A DNA stretch of 64,000 bases from Chloroflexota bacterium (GTDB lineage Bacteria; Chloroflexota; Dehalococcoidia; Lucifugimonadales; Lucifugimonadaceae): contig VXSB01000003.1 in assembly GCA_009838175.1 (NCBI GenBank), forward strand, positions 22,163-86,162, given 5' to 3'. This document shows positions 59,401 to 64,000 of the stretch, piece after piece (positions within the stretch are counted from its first letter, which is position 1; every line of letters begins with the position of its first letter). The translations under genes were made by a program, and so were the position numbers. Below the pieces are notes generated by a model, which was given only the letters and a program-made list of their open reading frames with translations, was not told the DNA's origin and searched no databases.

Positions 59401-60204
59401 ATGGACGTCAATCCTGTAAAGGCGAAACTCAACCAAAACTTGCCATCGCTAGGCACCTGGTCGGCGAGCGGTGACCCCACGGTCATCGAGACGTTGTTGC
59501 ACACCACTGATTTTGACTGGGTAACTCTCGATTTCGAGCATAATCCAATCGATGTATCGACCGCGGTCAACTGCCTGCGCGCTGGCAACGGTTCCGGAAA
59601 ACCGATGTTCGCCCGCATCCCGAGCAACGACCCGATCTGGGTCAAGCGAGTTCTCGACATCGGCTTTACTGGCATCGTAGTTCCCGACGTCAAAGATGAA
59701 GACGAGGCGGAACGTGCCGTCCAGGCCGCCAAGTATCGACCTCGCGGTCTCCGCGGCATCGGCTCCACGCGCGGTCAGCTCGTCTATGGCAGCGACTACT
59801 ACGAGAAGGCCAACGACATCATTATGGTCGTCTGCATGATCGAGGACTGGCGAGCCGTTGACCGGATCGACAAGATCATGCAGGTGCAGGACCTCGATGT
59901 CTGCTTCGTCGGCCCCAATGATTTGGCCAGCTCGCTCGGTGTGCCAACTGGGCTTGACAACAAACATCCGGACCATGTGAAGGCCGTCGAGACCGTCGTG
60001 GCGGCAGGCAAAAAGCATGGAGTCGCCACAGGTATCCACTGTATCGATGGCAACGAAGCCGCTCTTCGTATCGAACAAGGCATGACATGGTTCCCAATCG
60101 CCTCCGATGTTCGGTTGCTCAAATCGGCTGTCGATGCCGAACTTGCGAACGTTGCATCTGGATCGGATGGCGAAGGCGATGATGAGAACGCCACGTTTTA
60201 TTAG
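59401..60204 (+). CDS. HpcH/HpaI-family class II aldolase
   Basis: This 267-residue class II pyruvate-type aldolase has LGTWSASGDPTVIETLLHTTDFDWVTLDFEHNP, FARIPSNDP, GIVVPDVKDEDEAERAV, RPRGLRGIGSTRG, and the metal-binding Glu and Asp in CMIEDWRAVD and CFVGPNDLASSLG. Family members cleave 2-keto-3-deoxy acids such as those from L-rhamnonate or homoprotocatechuate to pyruvate plus an aldehyde. GAGGGA lies about 10 nt before the ATG. It is the first of four same-strand genes ending with glycerol kinase, so it probably takes part in sugar-acid breakdown. Confidence 0.88.
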   Translation: MDVNPVKAKLNQNLPSLGTWSASGDPTVIETLLHTTDFDWVTLDFEHNPIDVSTAVNCLRAGNGSGKPMFARIPSNDPIWVKRVLDIGFTGIVVPDVKDEDEAERAVQAAKYRPRGLRGIGSTRGQLVYGSDYYEKANDIIMVVCMIEDWRAVDRIDKIMQVQDLDVCFVGPNDLASSLGVPTGLDNKHPDHVKAVETVVAAGKKHGVATGIHCIDGNEAALRIEQGMTWFPIASDVRLLKSAVDAELANVASGSDGEGDDENATFY

Positions 60205-60251
60205 AAATCAGCAAAACTGAACTGAAGGTCAACCTCAAGGAGATTCAATCG

Positions 60252-61277
60252 ATGCCATCAGTCGTCACGTTCGGCGAGATAATGTTGCGGCTCGCAACCA
60301 TGCGTCGCGAACGCTTCACGCAAGCGCGCGAGTTTGAGGTTACATACGGCGGCGGCGAGTGCAACGTCGCGGTGTCTCTGGCCAACTTCGGGATCGAGTC
60401 GGTATACGTAACTGCGATTCCGAACAACGACATCGGTCAAGCCTGCATCAACTATGTAAGACAGTGGGGAGTGGACACCTCCGAAATTGTGCGCCAAGGT
60501 CAACGCCTCGGCACGTACTACCTTGAAAACGGCGCTGCAATGCGGGCGTCGAAGGTGATTTACGACCGAGCGGCATCCTCGATAGCCGAACTGCAACCCG
60601 GCGAGATCGATTGGGAGCGCATCTTCGATGGAAAAGATTGGTTCCACTTCACCGGTATAACGCCGGCGATCTCGGAATCTGCTGCCCTAGCCTGTGATGA
60701 AGCGGCGGCGGTTGCCAAGTCGATGGGCTTGACGGTCTCCGCAGACATGAACTATCGCAAGAACCTATGGTCGCCCGCGGAAGCACAGGCCGTAATGCAA
60801 CCGATGATGAAGCACGTCGATGTCGCCATCGGCAACGAAGAAGATGCTGAGATGTCGCTCGGTGTAGCTCCTGAGGGTGTCGATGTAGAGAGCGGCGAAA
60901 TCGATGCTGCGGCTTATGAACCGGTCGTAAACCGGTTGGTTGAAGAGTTCGACTTCCAGCAAGTCGGCATCACCTTACGCGAATCTCAATCTGCGGACGA
61001 TAACGACTGGTCAGCGCTTTATTTCGACGGCTCCGAGATTCTTCTGGCATCGAAATACTCGGTTCGCATCGTGGATCGTGTGGGTGGAGGCGACGCATTT
61101 TCGGCTGGCCTGATATATGGCAATCTTCAGGATGGCTGGACATCTACTCAGGTTCTTGACTTCGCGGCCGCGGCTTCCGCGCTGGCGCATACGTTCCACG
61201 GCGATTTCAACCTTGTGTCCGTCAGCGAAGTCATGAGTGTGGCGGGTGGAAACGTCAGCGGACGAGTCCAGCGATGA
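60252..61277 (+). CDS. kdgK: 2-keto-3-deoxygluconate kinase (PfkB family)
   Basis: The 341-residue PfkB kinase has TFGEIMLRLATMRRERFTQ, YGGGECNVAVSLANFG and the catalytic DRVGGGDAFSAGLIYG with its Asp base. The N-terminal substrate-lid pattern and the GEIMLRL start are those of KDG kinases (KdgK), which make 2-keto-3-deoxy-6-phosphogluconate for the Eda aldolase. AAGGAG lies 9 nt upstream. The 3' end overlaps the next SDR gene by ATGA. Substrate preference (KDG versus galacto form) is not visible. Confidence 0.85.
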   Translation: MPSVVTFGEIMLRLATMRRERFTQAREFEVTYGGGECNVAVSLANFGIESVYVTAIPNNDIGQACINYVRQWGVDTSEIVRQGQRLGTYYLENGAAMRASKVIYDRAASSIAELQPGEIDWERIFDGKDWFHFTGITPAISESAALACDEAAAVAKSMGLTVSADMNYRKNLWSPAEAQAVMQPMMKHVDVAIGNEEDAEMSLGVAPEGVDVESGEIDAAAYEPVVNRLVEEFDFQQVGITLRESQSADDNDWSALYFDGSEILLASKYSVRIVDRVGGGDAFSAGLIYGNLQDGWTSTQVLDFAAAASALAHTFHGDFNLVSVSEVMSVAGGNVSGRVQR

Positions 61278-62017
61278 GCATGGAGATGCGGGGCCGAGTG
61301 GCGCTGGTTACTGGCGGCTCGAAGGGGATAGGACGTGCGTGCGCTTATGCGTTCGCACGTGAAGGCGCGAACGTCGCTGTAACCGGTCGGACTCTTTCGG
61401 AGTTGGAGGAAACAGCGGAAAACGTTCGTGAATTGGGCGCGGAAGCGCTGGTGTGCCAGTCGGATTTCACGGACCGGGCACAGGTAGCGGCGATCGCTCC
61501 AGCCGTGTTGGCCGAGTTTGGACGCATTGACGTTCTTGTCAACAATGCGGCCATTATCCATCCGCGAATCGACCTGACTGACCTCGCAGACGAGACTTGG
61601 TACGATGTGATCGAGGTGAATCTGAACGCAGCTGCGATGCTCACCAAGTCGGTCATTCCGACGATGGTCGAGCAGAGCAGTGGCACGATCATCAACATCT
61701 CAAGCATCGGGGGGCGATCTGGCGGCAGAGGTCGTAGCGCGTACCGGGTAACCAAGGCCGCGCTAATCAGCCTCACACAGTCTCTGGCCGCCGAGTTGCA
61801 CGAGCATGGCATCAATGTCAACGCGATTTGTCCTGGTGGAACGGATACCGAAGGTTACCGCGAGGCTTTTAACAACCGCGGACGTGCGGATCACCCGAAC
61901 TTGATGCTGCCGTCGGAGATTGCCAATCTCGCCGTTTTCCTCGCATCTAAGAAGTCGTCCGCGGTCACTGGGACAGCCATTGATGCGTTCGGTGGCAATA
62001 ACCCGCTCTTCGGGTAA
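61274..62017 (+). CDS. Short-chain dehydrogenase/reductase
   Basis: This 247-residue classical SDR has the cofactor motif VALVTGGSKGIGRACA, NNAAII, the catalytic Ser in NISSIGG and Tyr-x3-Lys in SAYRVTKAAL. NVNAICPGGTDTEGYR is the usual lid region. It overlaps kdgK by 4 nt and precedes glpK by 2 nt, so it belongs to the sugar-acid operon. It may oxidise a sugar acid or a keto-deoxy acid. The exact substrate is unknown. Confidence 0.9.
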   Translation: MSMEMRGRVALVTGGSKGIGRACAYAFAREGANVAVTGRTLSELEETAENVRELGAEALVCQSDFTDRAQVAAIAPAVLAEFGRIDVLVNNAAIIHPRIDLTDLADETWYDVIEVNLNAAAMLTKSVIPTMVEQSSGTIINISSIGGRSGGRGRSAYRVTKAALISLTQSLAAELHEHGINVNAICPGGTDTEGYREAFNNRGRADHPNLMLPSEIANLAVFLASKKSSAVTGTAIDAFGGNNPLFG

Positions 62018-62019
62018 CG

Positions 62020-63618
62020 ATGCCTTCCGGCTCCTTAATCCTCACAATCGATCAGGGCACCACGTCGACGCGCGCGATCGTTTTCGACGAATCCGCGTGT
62101 CCGATCGGGTCGGCGCAACAGGAGCTTCGCCAGATTTTCCCGCAGTCCGGGTGGGTGGAGCATGATCCGGTTGAGATCGCTGAAGCTGCTATCGGAGTTG
62201 CGCGACTCGCTCTGGAGGATGCCAACGCCACTGCGGCTGATGTGGCGGCGATGGGCATTACGAATCAACGGGAAACGACCGTCATTTGGGAACGCGCGAC
62301 TGGACGTCCACTTGCCAACGCCATTGTCTGGCAGGACCATCGCACTGCCGAGATATGCAACGGTCTAAGCGACGCGGGATTGGCAGACGATATCTGGTCG
62401 CGAACCGGCCTGATCGTCGATCCGTACTTTTCGGCGACGAAGATGCGCTGGATGTTGGACCACTTGCCGATACCCAATCTGCAAGCTCGCGCTGAGATCG
62501 GGGATGTGCGGCTGGGCACGGTCGACTCGTGGCTCATCGACCAACTCACCCGTGGCTCATCCAACACTCCACAAGATGATGTTCCGCATCTAACCGATGT
62601 CACCAATGCTTCGCGCACGATGCTGCTTAACATCCACGACTTGACGTGGGATCCCGAGCTTCTCGAAATCTTCAACATTCCAGAGGCCGCGTTACCGACG
62701 CCGTTGCCTTCTGCCGGGACGTTTGCTGTCACACATCCGTCGATATGCGGGCGCGCAATACCGATTACCGGGGTGGCTGGGGACCAACACGCGGCGCTTT
62801 ACGGTCAGGCGTGTTTCGCTCGTGGTGATATGAAGTGCACTTACGGCACGGGCGCGTTTTTGCTGGCGAACAACGGTGCCAACCTTGATCTCTTCACTGG
62901 TGCAGCCGGTTCGGGACAGCTAACGGCTGACGATCTTGATGAGGCGAATGCCGGGTTGTTGTTCACTCTCGGCTGGCAAGCTGGAGGGTCCAAGATTTAC
63001 GCGCTCGAGGCATCGATCTTCAATACTGGATCGACTATGCAGTGGTTGCGAGACGGACTTGGCATCATTGCCAATGCGGAGGAGTCGTCTGATATCGCGG
63101 TGCTTCTTGGAGATAACGATGGTGTGTATCTCGTTCCTGCGTTCTCCGGCCTCGGTTCGCCTCACTGGGACCCACATGCCCGAGCGTCCATTACTGGCAT
63201 GAGCAGAGGCACGACAAAAGACCATGTCATCCGCGCGGCACTCGAATCTACCGCCTACCAAGTGAAAGAGGTGGTGGACATCATGGATTCTCAGCTGCGT
63301 ATGCCTCGGCGCGGTAATCGTCGGGAGCGTGTATTGCGTGTTGACGGAGGTCAGACGCGAAATCCGTTCCTGATGCAGTTCCAAGCTGACCTGCTTGACC
63401 GTCCCATTGAAGTTTCGGCGGTTGATGAGACGACGGCGCTGGGGGCAACGTTTCTCGCTGGACGTGCGGCTGGCATTTGGCGTAGCGACCGCGAACTCGC
63501 GATGTTGTGGCAGTGTGATCGGCGGTACGAACCGGAGATGTCGGAATCTGAGCGAATACGCCTGATGTCGGGTTGGAACGAAGCGCTTCGTCGCACTAAG
63601 ACTGGTTTCCGGGAGTAG
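62020..63618 (+). CDS. glpK: Glycerol kinase (FGGY family)
   Basis: The 532-residue FGGY kinase is clearly GlpK-like: LTIDQGTTSTRAIVFD, IFPQSGWVEHDPVEI, GITNQRETTVIWERATGRPLANAIVWQD, and KCTYGTGAFLLANNG and DGGQTRNPFLMQFQADLL. It phosphorylates glycerol to glycerol-3-phosphate. It lies 2 bp after the SDR gene, an unusual neighbour for the sugar-acid genes; no glycerol-3-phosphate dehydrogenase or facilitator is in view. The central region has a few more residues than E. coli GlpK. The 5' end has no clear Shine-Dalgarno, consistent with coupling. Confidence 0.92.
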   Translation: MPSGSLILTIDQGTTSTRAIVFDESACPIGSAQQELRQIFPQSGWVEHDPVEIAEAAIGVARLALEDANATAADVAAMGITNQRETTVIWERATGRPLANAIVWQDHRTAEICNGLSDAGLADDIWSRTGLIVDPYFSATKMRWMLDHLPIPNLQARAEIGDVRLGTVDSWLIDQLTRGSSNTPQDDVPHLTDVTNASRTMLLNIHDLTWDPELLEIFNIPEAALPTPLPSAGTFAVTHPSICGRAIPITGVAGDQHAALYGQACFARGDMKCTYGTGAFLLANNGANLDLFTGAAGSGQLTADDLDEANAGLLFTLGWQAGGSKIYALEASIFNTGSTMQWLRDGLGIIANAEESSDIAVLLGDNDGVYLVPAFSGLGSPHWDPHARASITGMSRGTTKDHVIRAALESTAYQVKEVVDIMDSQLRMPRRGNRRERVLRVDGGQTRNPFLMQFQADLLDRPIEVSAVDETTALGATFLAGRAAGIWRSDRELAMLWQCDRRYEPEMSESERIRLMSGWNEALRRTKTGFRE

Positions 63619-64000
63619 GAGCGGCTATCGCGTGTAATTACCAGTCGGCGTGGTTTCCGGCTGGTTTCGGTGGGTGGGGGATATTGGTTTGTTGTCATGT
63701 ATGTGGTATAGGCATTTTTCTTGGTCGACGTGTAGTTTGTCGAAGCATCGCCGCGTCTTTCGGGGTCGCGTCGATAAGTTGGTTGTGAAAGTCAGTCAAT
63801 AGTCCAGCACCGCCGACGTCGCCAGAGCGTCGGCCCTGCGTGGGGCATCTGAAAGACTGCCCCTCGTCATCGCTCGATTCACCCCTCTCGCTAGCGCTGT
63901 AGCCTCTCCGCACCCAGCGAAACGCGGAAGACGTGTGCCGGATAAAAGACCGTTCGCTCGAACCTTGAACGGGCATCCCCCGCGAGCTCGCTTCGCTTGC
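63619..64000. other. 382-bp gap after glpK without a recognisable gene
   Basis: A weak hairpin (ACCAGTCGG/CCGGCTGGT, 63640-63663) follows the glpK stop and could end transcription, though its T-tract is poor. The 93-residue minus-strand ORF (63695-63976) has no recognisable domain, no Shine-Dalgarno and a composition unlike a normal protein, so I do not call it. A dispersed repeat begins at about 63970. Confidence 0.5.
63970..64000. repeat. Dispersed repeat at the right window edge (partial)
   Basis: GGGCATCCCCCGCGAGC, then TCGCTTCGCTTGC, matches the GGGCATCCCCCGCGG module found at 11.6 kb and inside mutS2 at 37.75 kb. It runs off the window. Confidence 0.6.

Noticed and set aside
63640-63668. 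Terminator after glpK (ACCAGTCGG/CCGGCTGGT)
   Set aside because: The stem has a wobble pair and the following sequence is not T-rich; recorded only as a weak hairpin.
63695-63976. 93-residue minus-strand ORF after glpK
   Set aside because: No domain, no ribosome-binding site and unusual composition; could be a decayed fragment but cannot be supported.
1-64000. tRNA, rRNA, tmRNA and integrated phage genes
   Set aside because: I looked for typical motifs such as GGTTCGAATC arms and phage structural proteins, and recognised none; a dedicated scan could still find a tRNA.

Overview
The window looks like a fragment of a chromosome from an uncultured, probably free-living Chloroflexota bacterium, most like the SAR202/Dehalococcoidia group. 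This is inference from gene content. The supporting genes are several enolase-superfamily (mandelate racemase-type) dehydratases, Gfo/Idh/MocA oxidoreductases, a molybdenum hydroxylase operon, an MlrC-type peptidase, a sulfatase, MTHFR with the Cys-rich C-terminal domain, a giant DUF2298 ('YYY') membrane protein, GreA fused to an integrase-like N-terminal domain, and a very large surface protein ending in a PDTGG-type anchor. No rRNA, tRNA, CRISPR array, phage module or intact insertion sequence was recognised. Coding density is high, with many 4-nt ATGA/GTGA overlaps.

Layout. 0-3.3 kb: the start of hflK (cut by the window edge), then a PadR regulator, ABC ATPase and ABC-2 permease operon with AT-rich palindromes upstream. 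3.3-3.55 kb: a nested inverted repeat and a strong terminator. 3.6-7.4 kb: a three-subunit xanthine-dehydrogenase/CO-dehydrogenase-like operon of unknown substrate. 7.5-12.6 kb: an accessory, repeat-rich stretch with an MFS exporter, a Gfo/Idh oxidoreductase, a DAO-type FAD oxidoreductase bracketed by two copies of a MITE-like repeat, and a VapBC-like toxin-antitoxin pair. 12.7-16.2 kb: a 1,160-residue secreted surface protein. 16.3-24.6 kb: a HARE-HTH/Mrr-like protein with an apparently broken active site, a D-aminoacylase-type amidohydrolase, MTHFR, PgpA, a sulfatase and an MlrC peptidase. 24.7-28.2 kb: two tandem galactonate-dehydratase-like paralogues and a dehydrogenase. 28.3-33.4 kb: a small secreted protein, FabI, transaldolase, a divergent M19 dipeptidase and glutamine synthetase. 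33.6-45.4 kb: mixed metabolic and housekeeping genes (pentapeptide-repeat protein, aldo/keto reductase with enolase, RlmN, MutS2, alpha/beta hydrolase, formyltransferase, TPR protein, ArgC, methyltransferase, HAD hydrolase, ComF). 45.5-50 kb: the DUF2298 glycosyltransferase-like protein. 50-57.5 kb: class IV aminotransferase, EamA transporter, MaoC hydratase, GreA fusion, TerC, and a fused FAD/Fe-S oxidoreductase. 57.5-63.6 kb: an AcoX-like kinase and a sugar-acid catabolic group (KDPG aldolase, HpaI-type aldolase, KDG kinase, SDR, glycerol kinase).

How the genes fit together. The dehydratases at 24.7, 26.0 and 34.9 kb could make 2-keto-3-deoxy sugar acids. KDG kinase and the aldolases at 58.6-61.3 kb could phosphorylate and cleave these to pyruvate plus an aldehyde or glyceraldehyde-3-phosphate. 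The Gfo/Idh, SDR and aldo/keto reductase genes could feed or drain the route. This is consistent with scavenging of sugar acids.

The most unusual signal is a set of short, G/C-rich palindromic repeats that occur between genes and also inside genes. The reading frame stays open through them in an MFS transporter, a FAD oxidoreductase, the Mrr-like protein and MutS2, so repeat DNA is apparently translated as extra peptide, as described for Rickettsia palindromic elements. In addition, one FAD oxidoreductase takes its start codon and its stop codon from two copies of a different, MITE-like repeat.
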